This document shows positions 33,863 to 42,032 of a DNA stretch of 45,965 nucleotides, piece after piece; positions within the stretch are counted from its first letter, which is position 1, and the number at the start of each line of letters is the position of its first letter. The notes under the pieces were generated by a model. It worked only from the letters and a program-made list of their open reading frames with translations, did not search any database and was not told the DNA's origin. The stretch spans positions 1-45,965 of the forward strand of contig NZ_LYMK01000051.1 of NCBI RefSeq assembly GCF_002157355.1, written 5' to 3'. The position numbers and the translations under genes are program-made. Source of the DNA: Variovorax sp. JS1663. GTDB lineage: Bacteria; Pseudomonadota; Gammaproteobacteria; Burkholderiales; Burkholderiaceae_C.

Positions 33863-35450
33863 GCGCCAGGCGAGCCCGCTGCCGCCGGCGCAGCGCACGC
33901 TGCCCGCGATGCTGGCGCGCCAGGCCGAGCGCTTCGGGGCGCGGCCGCTGCTGCGCATCGCGGGGCGGTCTTGGACGCATGCCGATGCGCGGCAGGCCGC
34001 GGCCGGTCGTGCCGCGGCGCTGGCCCGGGCCGGCGTGCAGCGCGGCGACCGGGTCGCGGTGATGAGCGGCAACCGCATCGAGTTCCTGGAAGTCTTCCTG
34101 GGCTGCGGCTGGCTGGGCGCGGCGACAGTGCCCATCAACACCGCCTCGATGGGGCCGCAGATCGCCTACTTCCTGCGCAACAGCGAGGCGAAGCTGCTGG
34201 TGATCGAGGATGCCTTCCTCGAGCGGCTGCAGGCGGCCGATCTCTCCGGCACGGGGCTGCGCGAGATCTGGGTGCTGGATGGCGCGGCAGGCACGATCGC
34301 GGAGGTGCGCGCGGTGCCGTATCCCGCGCCGGGCGAGGCGCTGCCGCCGGCCGCGGTGCAGCCCGGCGATCCCATCGCCATGCTCTACACCTCCGGCACC
34401 ACCGGCCCGGCCAAGGGCGTTGTGTGCCCGCATGCGCAGTACTACTGGTGGGGCGTCAACAGCGCCGACGTGCTGGGCGTGGGCGCGGACGACGTGCTGT
34501 GCACGACGCTGCCGCTGTTCCACATCAATGCGCTCAACACCTTCGCGCAGGCCGCGGTCACGGGTTGCGAAGTGGTCTTCGAGTCGCGCTTCTCGGCCTC
34601 CGGCTTCTGGGCCTCGATGCGGGCCTCGGGCGCGACGGTGGTCTACCTGCTGGGTGCGATGGTGCCCATCCTGCTGGCGCAGCCCGAGGGGCCGGGCGAG
34701 CGCGACCATCGCGTGCGTGTCGGCCTCGGGCCCGGTGTGCCGGAGTCGGCGGGCCGTGCCTTCCTGGCGCGCACCGGCGTGCGGCTGCTGGAAGGCTACG
34801 GCTCCACCGAGACCAACTTCGCCATCGCGACCGCGCCCGATTCGCCGCGCGGTGGCGTCATGGGCTGGCTGCGCCCGGGCTTCCAGGCGCGCGTGGCGGA
34901 CGAGGACGACGCCGCGCTGCCCGACGGCGAGGCGGGCGAGCTGCTGCTGCGCGCCGACGAGCCCCATGCCTTCGCGAGCGGCTACTTCAACATGCCCGAG
35001 AAGACGGTGGAGGCCTGGCGCAACCTGTGGTTCCACACCGGCGACCGGGTGGTGCGCGACGCGGACGGGGCCTTCCGCTTCGTCGACCGCATCAAGGATG
35101 CGATCCGTCGCCGCGGCGAGAACATTTCGTCCTTCGAGGTGGAACAGGTGCTGCTGAGTCATCCCGCGGTGGCCGCCTGTGCGGTCTATCCGGTGCGCTC
35201 CGAGCTGGCCGAGGACGAGGTGATGACCGCGCTGGTGATGCGCGAGGGCCAGCGGGTGGAGCCGGCGGAGCTGCTCGCCTTCTGCGAGAGCCGGTTGCCC
35301 TATTTCGCGCTGCCGCGCTATGTGGACGTGCTGGACGACCTGCCGCGCACCGAGAACGGCAAGGTGCAGAAATACAAGCTGCGCGAGCGCGGCGTGACCA
35401 CACTCACCTGGGACCGCGGGCCGGGCGGGCGGTCGCCGGCCCAGGGCTGA
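33852..35450 (+). CDS. Acyl/aryl-CoA ligase (AMP-forming) 2
   Basis: A 532-residue ANL enzyme with MLYTSGTTGPAKG, EGYGSTETN, WFHTGDR, DRIKDAIRRRGENIS and the C-terminal Lys in LPRTENGKVQKYKL. It belongs to the same superfamily as the ligase at 19019 but is not a close duplicate, and resembles the crotonobetaine/carnitine-CoA ligase-like branch. Cotranscribed with the importer, it may activate the imported acid, or act on a later intermediate such as anthranilate. Confidence 0.9.
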   Translation: MTTERQASPLPPAQRTLPAMLARQAERFGARPLLRIAGRSWTHADARQAAAGRAAALARAGVQRGDRVAVMSGNRIEFLEVFLGCGWLGAATVPINTASMGPQIAYFLRNSEAKLLVIEDAFLERLQAADLSGTGLREIWVLDGAAGTIAEVRAVPYPAPGEALPPAAVQPGDPIAMLYTSGTTGPAKGVVCPHAQYYWWGVNSADVLGVGADDVLCTTLPLFHINALNTFAQAAVTGCEVVFESRFSASGFWASMRASGATVVYLLGAMVPILLAQPEGPGERDHRVRVGLGPGVPESAGRAFLARTGVRLLEGYGSTETNFAIATAPDSPRGGVMGWLRPGFQARVADEDDAALPDGEAGELLLRADEPHAFASGYFNMPEKTVEAWRNLWFHTGDRVVRDADGAFRFVDRIKDAIRRRGENISSFEVEQVLLSHPAVAACAVYPVRSELAEDEVMTALVMREGQRVEPAELLAFCESRLPYFALPRYVDVLDDLPRTENGKVQKYKLRERGVTTLTWDRGPGGRSPAQG

Positions 35451-35454
35451 GGCC

Positions 35455-36222
35455 ATGGCGACGGGGCCGGATCTGTTCTCGCTGGCCGGTCGCGCGGCCT
35501 TCGTGACCGGCGCCGGCCAGGGGCTGGGCGCGGCCATTGGGCGCGGCCTGGCAAAGGCCGGTGCAAAGGTGACGCTGGTCGACGTGGATGGCGCGAAAGC
35601 CGAAACCGTCGCAGTCGGCCTTCGGGATGCCGGCCACGAGGCCATTGCCATGCCACTGGACGTGCGCGACGAGGCGGCCTTCAAGCTGTGCTTCGACGCC
35701 GCCGTCGAGCGCGTCGGAGGGATCGACGTGATGGTGAACAACGCCGCCCGCACGCCGTCCACCTCCCTCTGGGACATCACGGCCGAGGAATGGGACGACG
35801 TACTGGCCATCAACCTGCGCGGCAGCTTCTTCGGCTGCCGTATCGCCGGGCGCCACATGCGCGAGCGCGGTGCCGGGCGCATCGTCAACCTGGCTTCCAT
35901 CGCCGGCCAGCAGGCCAGCGCGGCGACCGGGGCCCATTACGCGGCCTCCAAGGCCGGGCTGGTCGCGCTGACACGCGCCTTCGCGCAGGAGCTCGCGCCC
36001 CATGGCGTCACGGTCAACGCGCTGGCGCCGGCGGCGGTGCGCAGCCCGGTGCTCGATGCGATGGAGGCCGATCAGCGGCGCCGGCTGGCGGCCGGCATTC
36101 CGGTCGGCCGCTTCGGCGAGCCGGAAGAAGTGGCGGCAGCGGTGCTTTACCTGGCCTCGCCGGCCGCGGCCTTCGTGACTGGCGCCACGCTGGACCTCAA
36201 CGGCGGCCGGTTGATGCGCTGA
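35455..36222 (+). CDS. Short-chain dehydrogenase/reductase (second)
   Basis: A 255-residue classical SDR: TGAGQGLGAAIGRGL, acidic Asp after beta-2 (VDVDG, favouring NAD), NNAA, NLASIAGQ (Ser) and YAASKAG (Tyr-x3-Lys). It lies 4 nt after ligase 2 and ends the transporter operon that starts at 24769. The substrate is unknown; in the IAA model a hydroxy-to-keto oxidation is plausible. Confidence 0.88.
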   Translation: MATGPDLFSLAGRAAFVTGAGQGLGAAIGRGLAKAGAKVTLVDVDGAKAETVAVGLRDAGHEAIAMPLDVRDEAAFKLCFDAAVERVGGIDVMVNNAARTPSTSLWDITAEEWDDVLAINLRGSFFGCRIAGRHMRERGAGRIVNLASIAGQQASAATGAHYAASKAGLVALTRAFAQELAPHGVTVNALAPAAVRSPVLDAMEADQRRRLAAGIPVGRFGEPEEVAAAVLYLASPAAAFVTGATLDLNGGRLMR

Positions 36223-36237
36223 GCTCCGAGTGGCCCT

Positions 36238-36259
36238 TAAAATGATTCAGTACTAAACA
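36238..36259 (+). promoter_or_regulatory. -10 box with second copy of the island operator, before the SDR-marR pair
   Basis: TAAAAT (36238-36243) is a good -10 element; the -35 is poor. Directly after it lies GATTCAGTACTAAACA (36244-36259). Its right half CTAAACA is identical to the perfect palindrome at 24695-24710 and the left half matches at 4 of 7 positions. In both places the operator begins at the base after the -10. This suggests autoregulation of the marR gene at 37041. Confidence 0.6.
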
Positions 36260-36267
36260 ATTCAGGT

Positions 36268-37044
36268 ATGCAAGCAAATCCACTGACTGGCCGCCATGCG
36301 CTCGTGACCGGCGCGGCGCGCGGCATCGGGGCCGAGATCGCCCGCACCCTGGCGGCCGAGGGGGCTGTGCTGACCCTGCTCGGGCGCGATCGCGCGGCCC
36401 TGCTGCGGGTGGCTGACTCGCTGCCCGGCAGCGGGCACGGCGTGGTGACGGCCGACGTGGCCAGCCCGGAAGCCGTCCCTGCGGCCTTCGCCCAGGCGCG
36501 CGCGGAGCGTGGGCCGGTCGCGATCCTGGTCAACAACGCCGGCGCCGCGGAGAGCTCCCCGTTCCAGAAGACCTCGGCCGAGCTGTGGCAGCGCATGCTG
36601 TCCGTCAACCTGACCGGCAGCTTCCTCTGTGCCCAGGCCGCCCTGCCGGGCATGCTGGAGGCGGGCTGGGGCCGCATCGTCAACATCGCCAGCACCGCGG
36701 GTCAGAAGGGCTATGCGTATGTCAGTGCCTACTGCGCGGCCAAGCACGGCGTGATCGGGCTGACGCGCTCGCTGGCGCTGGAGGTGGCGCGCAAGGGCGT
36801 GACGGTGAACGCGGTCTGCCCCGGCTATACCGACACCGACATCCTGCGCGACAGCGTGGCCAACGTGGTCGGCAAGACCGGCCGCAGCGAGGAAGAGGCG
36901 CTGGCCGAATTTGCCGCCGTCAACCCGCAGCGGCGGATCGTGCAGCCCTCGGAAGTGGCCGATGCAGTGCGCTGGCTGTGCGGCGAGGGCGCGGCCTCGG
37001 TCACGGGGCAGTCGGTCTCGGTGTCGGGGGGCGAGGTCACATGA
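36268..37044 (+). CDS. Short-chain dehydrogenase/reductase (third)
   Basis: A 258-residue classical SDR: TGAARGIGAEIARTL, NNAGAAE, NIASTAGQ (Ser), YCAAKHG (Tyr-x3-Lys), CPGYTDTD. It resembles 3-hydroxybutyrate/3-hydroxyacyl dehydrogenases, such as those acting on acyl-CoA side chains. The leader between the predicted transcription start and ATG is very short (under 20 nt). It is translated with marR through an ATGA overlap. Confidence 0.88.
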   Translation: MQANPLTGRHALVTGAARGIGAEIARTLAAEGAVLTLLGRDRAALLRVADSLPGSGHGVVTADVASPEAVPAAFAQARAERGPVAILVNNAGAAESSPFQKTSAELWQRMLSVNLTGSFLCAQAALPGMLEAGWGRIVNIASTAGQKGYAYVSAYCAAKHGVIGLTRSLALEVARKGVTVNAVCPGYTDTDILRDSVANVVGKTGRSEEEALAEFAAVNPQRRIVQPSEVADAVRWLCGEGAASVTGQSVSVSGGEVT

Positions 37045-37547
37045 AGCAGCACGACGACTCCCACGCGGTGCTCAGCGACGCCGAGGAACTGGGCCACGAG
37101 GCGCGCGCCGGCACCGGCGACCACGCGGTGCTGAAGCTGTGGCTGCGCATGCTGGCCAGCACCGCCCAGGTCGAGTCCGAGATCCGCAAGCGGCTGCGCG
37201 AGAACTTCGACATCTCGTTGGCCCGCTTCGACTACATGGCCCAGCTCTACCGCTACCGCGAGGGGCTCAAGATGCGGGTGCTGTCGCGCTACCTCATGGT
37301 GACCGGCGGCAACGTCACCGGCCTGACCGACGAGCTGGAGCGCGATGGCATGGTGCAGCGCTCGCCCAGCCCGGAAGACCGGCGGGCCTGGATCGTGAGC
37401 CTCACGCCCAAGGGCCGCCGCAGCTTCGAGGCGATGGCCAAGGCGCACGAGGAATGGCTGCTGGAGCTGTTCGCGGGGCTGGACGAGAAGGCGGTTCAGC
37501 AGCTCTACATGCACCTGGGCGCGCTGCGCGTGCACCTGGTGCGCTGA
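37041..37547 (+). CDS. MarR-family regulator, second in the island
   Basis: A 168-residue MarR protein: LWLRMLASTAQVESEIRKRLRENFDISLARFDYMAQLYR, winged helix YLMVTGGNVTGLTDELERDGMVQRSPSPEDRRAWIVSLTPKG. It shows little likeness to the regulator at 11888 outside the fold, so the two probably see different operators or ligands. Its own promoter carries a copy of the palindrome found before the transporter operon. It could be the IadR (auxin-responsive) type, but which of the two is IadR cannot be decided here. Its stop abuts the stop of the convergent gene with no gap. Confidence 0.9.
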   Translation: MKQHDDSHAVLSDAEELGHEARAGTGDHAVLKLWLRMLASTAQVESEIRKRLRENFDISLARFDYMAQLYRYREGLKMRVLSRYLMVTGGNVTGLTDELERDGMVQRSPSPEDRRAWIVSLTPKGRRSFEAMAKAHEEWLLELFAGLDEKAVQQLYMHLGALRVHLVR

Positions 37548-38198
37548 TCAGCCGGCCTTTCCGAGCAGCGCGTCTTTCAGCTTCCAGTCGGCCGGCGTGG
37601 GGCCAAGCCAGATGCGCATCAACGCGTTGAAGAAGGCCTGTTCCCGGATCGGCTCGCCCTGTGCGACGCCCTTGACCGAGATCACGGTGCCGGTGCCGGG
37701 CAGCCAGTCGATGGTGAAGCTGTCGCCGGGCTTCAGCTGCTTCTGGTCCGAGAAGATCTGGCTCATGCGCAGCAGGCCGGGGATCAGCGGTGACATCTCG
37801 TTGCGGGGCGAGTTGTCTTCCACGCCGCGGGTGAAGAGCTTGCCCAGTTCGTTGGCGTCGATGTCGCGCAGCATGGTGATGGTCATGCGCTTGGCGCCTG
37901 GTGCGGCCAGCACCTCGTCGGGGGTCGAGGCCTTCCGGCCCAGATACAGCCCGGCCGCGTACACCTTGAACACAGCCTTGTAGCGCACGCCGGCACCGTT
38001 GAGCTGCAGCTGGCTGCCCTTGAGATCGAGCGTGTCCTCGAGCTTGACGCCGGCCACATCGACAGGCGCGGCCGAGGCGGCGACCGAGGCTAGGGCCAGG
38101 ACGGTCGGGACGAACAGGCGCAGCAGGGCAGGATGGCGTACTGGAATACCTTCGCCTGCGGCTGCGGTACTTGCCTTCGGAACGGCCGTGCGGCTCAT
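37548..38198 (-). CDS. Chalcone isomerase-like periplasmic protein
   Basis: A 216-residue protein of the chalcone-isomerase-like family common in proteobacteria (AGVKLEDTLDLKGSQLQLNGAGVRYKAVFKVYAAGLYLG; MTMLRDIDANELGK...). The N-terminus has a hydrophobic stretch (LLRLFVPTVLALASVAASAAPV) ending in a likely signal-peptidase site after ~44 residues; the long n-region is odd, but GAGGAGA 8 nt before the ATG at 38198 supports this start. These bacterial proteins are thought not to be true chalcone isomerases; function unknown. It probably belongs to the ancestral chromosome rather than the island. Confidence 0.85.
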   Translation of the reverse strand: MSRTAVPKASTAAAGEGIPVRHPALLRLFVPTVLALASVAASAAPVDVAGVKLEDTLDLKGSQLQLNGAGVRYKAVFKVYAAGLYLGRKASTPDEVLAAPGAKRMTITMLRDIDANELGKLFTRGVEDNSPRNEMSPLIPGLLRMSQIFSDQKQLKPGDSFTIDWLPGTGTVISVKGVAQGEPIREQAFFNALMRIWLGPTPADWKLKDALLGKAG

Positions 38199-38478
38199 AG
38201 GGTGTCTCCTCGTTCGAAAAATAAAAGTGCCTGAATGTATCTTTTAGATAAACGCGTGTCGTGGGCTAAACTTCACGCTTCCATGTTCATTCATCACGTC
38301 ATTCAGACAGGTCAAGGCGGCCGGGGAGCCTGGCCTTGGCGCACGCCATCGTTGCAGCCTGTTTGAATGCACGGCGCACGCCGTGCGCCCACGGCCGAGG
38401 TCCATGCCGACCCGGCCACCTCTCATGTGAATGACACCGGCGACCAGATGGCGTCGTCGGCCGACGGAGACCCCACCC
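38199..38478. other. Divergent regulatory region before trpE, no gene
   Basis: This 280-nt gap holds no convincing ORF. It contains an AT-rich part with the palindrome TATCT-TTT-AGATA (38239-38251), a possible weak plus-strand promoter (TTTAGA 38243-38248, 18-nt spacer, TAAACT 38267-38272), and a GC-rich inverted repeat GCACGGCG-CA-CGCCGTGC (38369-38386) without a T tract. I see no short ORF with tandem Trp codons, so classical trp attenuation is not supported. Confidence 0.5.
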
Positions 38479-39981
38479 GTGATCACCGAACTCGAATTCA
38501 AGAGCCTCAGCGCGCAGGGTTACAACCGCATCCCGCTGATGGTTGAAGCCTTTGCCGACCTCGAGACGCCCCTGTCCCTTTACCTCAAGCTGGCCCACAC
38601 CAAGGAGGGCGGCCGTCACAGTTTCCTGCTGGAGTCGGTGGTGGGCGGCGAGCGCTTCGGCCGCTACAGCTTCATCGGCCTGCCGGCGCGCACCCTGCTG
38701 CGTGCGAGCGGCTTCGGCGCCGAGGCCCTGACCCAGGTCGTGACCGCCGGCAAGGTGGTCGAGGAGGTCCGCGGTAATCCGCTGGACTTCGTCGCCGTCT
38801 ACCAGAAGCGCTTCAAGGTGGCGCTGCGGCCCGGCCTGCCGCGCTTCTGCGGCGGCCTGGCCGGCTACTTCGGCTACGACACGGTGCGCCACATCGAGAA
38901 GAAGCTGGAGAAGACCTGTCCACAAGACACCCTGGGCTGTCCCGACATTCTCCTGCTGCAGTGCGAGGAGCTGGCGGTGATCGACAACCTCTCCGGCAAG
39001 CTCTACCTGATCGTCTATGCCGACCCGGCCCAGCCCGAGGCCTACGCCAACGCCAAGCGGCGGCTGCGCGAACTGCGCGAGCAGCTCAAGTACTCGGTGA
39101 GCGCGCCGCAGGTGCGGCCCACCCAGGCGCATCCGCCGGAGCGCAGCTTTGCCAAGGCCGACTACCTCGCCGCGGTCGAGCGTGCCAAGGAGCTGATCGC
39201 CGCCGGTGATTTCATGCAGGTGCAGGTGGGCCAGCGCATCAGCAAGCGCTACACCGAGTCGCCGCTGTCGCTCTACCGCGCGCTGCGCTCGCTCAATCCC
39301 TCGCCCTACATGTACTACTACGACATGGGCGACCACCACGTGGTGGGCGCTTCGCCCGAGATCCTGGTGCGGCAGGAGCACACCGGCGAGGGCGAGCAGA
39401 AGATCACCATCCGCCCCCTGGCCGGCACCCGTCCGCGCGGCGCCTCGCCCGAACTGGACAAGGCCGCGGAGGTCGAGCTGATCAACGACCCGAAGGAGCG
39501 CGCCGAGCACGTGATGCTGATCGACCTGGCGCGCAACGACATCGGCCGCATCGCCAAGACCGGCAGCGTGAAGGTGACGGAGGCCTTCGCCATCGAGCGC
39601 TACAGCCACGTGATGCACATCGTCAGCAACGTCGAAGGCACGCTGAAGGACGGCATGACGGCGATCGACGTGCTCAAGGCCACCTTCCCGGCCGGCACCC
39701 TGACCGGTGCGCCCAAGGTGCATGCGATGGAGCTGATCGACCAGCTGGAGCCGACCAAGCGCGGCCTCTACGGTGGTGCCTGCGGCTACATCAGCTACGC
39801 CGGCGACATGGATGTGGCGATCGCGATCCGTACCGGCATCGTCAAGGACCAGATGCTCCACGTGCAGGCCGCCGCCGGGGTGGTGGCCGATTCGGTGCCG
39901 GAGCTGGAGTGGAAGGAAACGGAGGCCAAGGCGCGCGCCCTGCTGCGCGCGGCCGAACTGGTCGAGGAAGGCCTGGAGTGA
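38479..39981 (+). CDS. trpE: Anthranilate synthase component I
   Basis: A 500-residue TrpE. The N-terminal tryptophan feedback motif is LLESVV (in SFLLESVVGGERFGRYSFIG); catalytic-domain signatures include ITIRPLAGTRPRG, DLARNDIGR, FPAGTLTGAPKV and YGGACGYISYAGDMD. It converts chorismate and ammonia (from TrpG) to anthranilate. The start is GTG at 38479 with GGAG 9 nt upstream; a longer in-frame ATG at 38431 adds an unlikely Arg-rich extension. It opens the trp operon, now separated from gph by the catabolic island. Confidence 0.97.
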   Translation: MITELEFKSLSAQGYNRIPLMVEAFADLETPLSLYLKLAHTKEGGRHSFLLESVVGGERFGRYSFIGLPARTLLRASGFGAEALTQVVTAGKVVEEVRGNPLDFVAVYQKRFKVALRPGLPRFCGGLAGYFGYDTVRHIEKKLEKTCPQDTLGCPDILLLQCEELAVIDNLSGKLYLIVYADPAQPEAYANAKRRLRELREQLKYSVSAPQVRPTQAHPPERSFAKADYLAAVERAKELIAAGDFMQVQVGQRISKRYTESPLSLYRALRSLNPSPYMYYYDMGDHHVVGASPEILVRQEHTGEGEQKITIRPLAGTRPRGASPELDKAAEVELINDPKERAEHVMLIDLARNDIGRIAKTGSVKVTEAFAIERYSHVMHIVSNVEGTLKDGMTAIDVLKATFPAGTLTGAPKVHAMELIDQLEPTKRGLYGGACGYISYAGDMDVAIAIRTGIVKDQMLHVQAAAGVVADSVPELEWKETEAKARALLRAAELVEEGLE

Positions 39982-40370
39982 GCGCCGCCCCCGACATCCA
40001 GAACGACTTCTCGCACGAGATCATCGGCGCGGCGGTCGAGGTACAGCGCGTACTCGGCACGGGGCTCGATGAAGGGGCCTATGCCGCGGCGCTGGCGATC
40101 GAACTCGCCGAGCGCGAGATCGGCTTCGCGCGCGACGTGGCGCTGTCGGCCAGCTACAAGGGCCGTTCGCTCGGCGAGGTGTCCCGTGCTGGCTTCGTGA
40201 TCGAGCAGTCGGTCATCGTCGAACTCAAGGCGGTCGACGTGCTCACCGACCTGCACCGCGCGCAGGTGCTGGCCGCGCTGCGCCTGTCGGGCCTCAAGCT
40301 GGGCCTCTTGATCAACTTCAACGTGTTCCCCGTCGTCAAGGGCGTGCACCGGATTGCGAGCAAGCCATGA
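39978..40370 (+). CDS. GxxExxY protein
   Basis: A 130-residue protein with the name-giving motif G-L-D-E-G-A-Y (GTGLDEGAYAAAL) and the family's C-terminal pattern (VIVELKAVDVLTDLHRAQVLAALRLSGLKLGLLINFNV). GTG start in a GTGA overlap with trpE, with an AAGG-containing upstream sequence, and an ATGA overlap with trpG. The family is widespread, has a nuclease-like fold suggestion, and has no established function. Insertion between the two anthranilate synthase subunits is unusual. Confidence 0.88.
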   Translation: MSAAPDIQNDFSHEIIGAAVEVQRVLGTGLDEGAYAAALAIELAEREIGFARDVALSASYKGRSLGEVSRAGFVIEQSVIVELKAVDVLTDLHRAQVLAALRLSGLKLGLLINFNVFPVVKGVHRIASKP

Positions 40371-40951
40371 AACTGCTGATGATCGACAACTACGACAGCT
40401 TCACCTACAACATCGTCCAGTATTTCGGCGAGTTGGGTGCGGATGTGCAGGTACATCGCAATGATGAGATCACGGTGGCGCAGATCGGCGAGCTGATCGC
40501 TTCCGGCGTGACCCGGCTCGTGGTGTCGCCCGGCCCATGCTCGCCGGCGGAAGCGGGTGTTTCGGTGGCCGCCATCGAGACCTTTGCGGGCAAGCTGCCG
40601 ATCCTCGGCGTGTGTCTCGGCCACCAGGCCATCGGCGCCGCCTTCGGCGGCAAGATCATCCGTGCGCGGCAGCTGATGCACGGCAAGACCAGCGAGATCA
40701 CGACCACGCAGGAAGGCGTCTTTGCGGGGCTGCCCCGGAAGTTCATCGTCAACCGGTACCACTCGCTGGCCATCGAGCGCGAGAGCTGCCCGGAGGCCTT
40801 GGCTGTCACGGCCTGGACGGACGACGGAGAGATCATGGGGGTGCGTCACACCGGATTCGCGCACGAGGTGCGCATCGAAGGCGTGCAGTTCCACCCCGAA
40901 TCGATCTTGACGGAACATGGCCATGCCATGCTCAAGAACTTCCTGGACTGA
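40367..40951 (+). CDS. trpG: Anthranilate synthase component II (glutamine amidotransferase)
   Basis: A 194-residue class-I amidotransferase that supplies ammonia to TrpE. Catalytic Cys in GVCLGHQAIGAAFGG, and the His/Glu pair in FHPESI. N-terminus MLLIDNYDSFTYN-like (LLMIDNYDSFTYNIVQYF). It may double as PabA. Tightly linked to both neighbours (ATGA upstream, 6-nt gap downstream). Confidence 0.96.
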   Translation: MKLLMIDNYDSFTYNIVQYFGELGADVQVHRNDEITVAQIGELIASGVTRLVVSPGPCSPAEAGVSVAAIETFAGKLPILGVCLGHQAIGAAFGGKIIRARQLMHGKTSEITTTQEGVFAGLPRKFIVNRYHSLAIERESCPEALAVTAWTDDGEIMGVRHTGFAHEVRIEGVQFHPESILTEHGHAMLKNFLD

Positions 40952-40957
40952 TCCACC

Positions 40958-42016
40958 ATGACCGACCGCTCTTCCCTCGTCGACCTGCGCAGCGACACCG
41001 TCACGCAACCCACGCCGGCCATGCGCGAGGCCATGATGGCCGCGCCACTGGGCGACGACGTCTTCGGTACCGACCCCAGCGTCAACGCGCTGCAGGAAAA
41101 GATCGCCGCGCTGCTGGGCTTCGAGGCCGCGCTGTTCGTGCCGACCGGCACCCAGAGCAATCTCTGCGGCATCCTCTCGCACTGCGGCCGCGGTGACGAA
41201 TACATCGTGGGCCAGCAGGCGCACTGCTACCGCTGGGAAGGCGGCGGCGCGGCGGTGTTCGGCAGCGTGCAGCCGCAGCCGCTCGACCATGCGCCGGACG
41301 GCACGCTGCCGCTCGCGCAGATCGAGGCCTCGATCAAACCCGACGACGCGCACTTCGCGCGCACGCGGCTGCTGGCGCTCGAGAACACGCTGGGCGGCAA
41401 GCTGTTGCCCTTCGACTACGTGCAGGCGGCCACGGAGCTTGCGAAGCGCAAGGGGGTCCAGCGGCATCTGGATGGCGCGCGGCTCTTCAATGCGGCGACC
41501 GCGCAGGCGGCGCTGAACAAGAACGGCGACATCCGCGCCGAGGCGCGTCGCATCGCGCAGTGCTTCGACAGTGTGTCGGTGTGCTTCAGCAAGGGGCTCG
41601 GCGCACCGGTCGGCTCGGCGCTGGTGGGCTCACGCGACTTCATCGCACGTGCCCACCGCATCCGCAAGATGGCGGGCGGTGGCATGCGGCAGGCCGGCCT
41701 GCTCGCGGCGGCGGCTTCGTACGCGCTCGATCACCACGTCGATCGCCTCGCGGACGACCATGCGCTGGCGAAGCGGCTCGCGCAGGGGCTCGAGGGCATC
41801 GAGGGGCTGACGGTCGAAGCGCCGCACACGAACATCGTGTTCGTCGATCTCACGGGCGCGGCGCAATCGCGCTCGGCCGAGCTGCTGGCGCAACTCAATG
41901 CGCAGGGCATCCTGGCGACCGGGCTGTACCGCCTGCGCTTCGTGACGCATCTCGATGTCGATGCGGCGGGCGTCGATCGCGCCGTGGCGGCGATCCGCGC
42001 TTTCTTCAAGGCCTGA
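40958..42016 (+). CDS. ltaE: Low-specificity L-threonine aldolase
   Basis: A 352-residue PLP-dependent enzyme that cleaves threonine or allo-threonine to glycine and acetaldehyde. Signatures: DLRSDTVTQPTPAMREAM, GDDVFGTDPSVNALQ, FVPTGTQSNLCG, HLDGARLFNAA, and PLP-Lys in VCFSKGLGAPVGSALVG. It sits inside the trp operon between trpG and trpD, a known but not universal arrangement in Comamonadaceae. Confidence 0.94.
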   Translation: MTDRSSLVDLRSDTVTQPTPAMREAMMAAPLGDDVFGTDPSVNALQEKIAALLGFEAALFVPTGTQSNLCGILSHCGRGDEYIVGQQAHCYRWEGGGAAVFGSVQPQPLDHAPDGTLPLAQIEASIKPDDAHFARTRLLALENTLGGKLLPFDYVQAATELAKRKGVQRHLDGARLFNAATAQAALNKNGDIRAEARRIAQCFDSVSVCFSKGLGAPVGSALVGSRDFIARAHRIRKMAGGGMRQAGLLAAAASYALDHHVDRLADDHALAKRLAQGLEGIEGLTVEAPHTNIVFVDLTGAAQSRSAELLAQLNAQGILATGLYRLRFVTHLDVDAAGVDRAVAAIRAFFKA

Positions 42017-42032
42017 CAGGAGCGCATCCGCC

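Noticed and set aside
37548..38198. Chalcone isomerase-like protein as a flavonoid-degradation gene of the island
   Set aside because: Bacterial proteins of this family with a signal peptide are common housekeeping-region genes and are not known to act on flavonoids; it is on the opposite strand.
38369..38386. trp attenuator or terminator before trpE
   Set aside because: The 8-bp inverted repeat lacks a T tract, and no leader peptide with consecutive Trp codons is visible.
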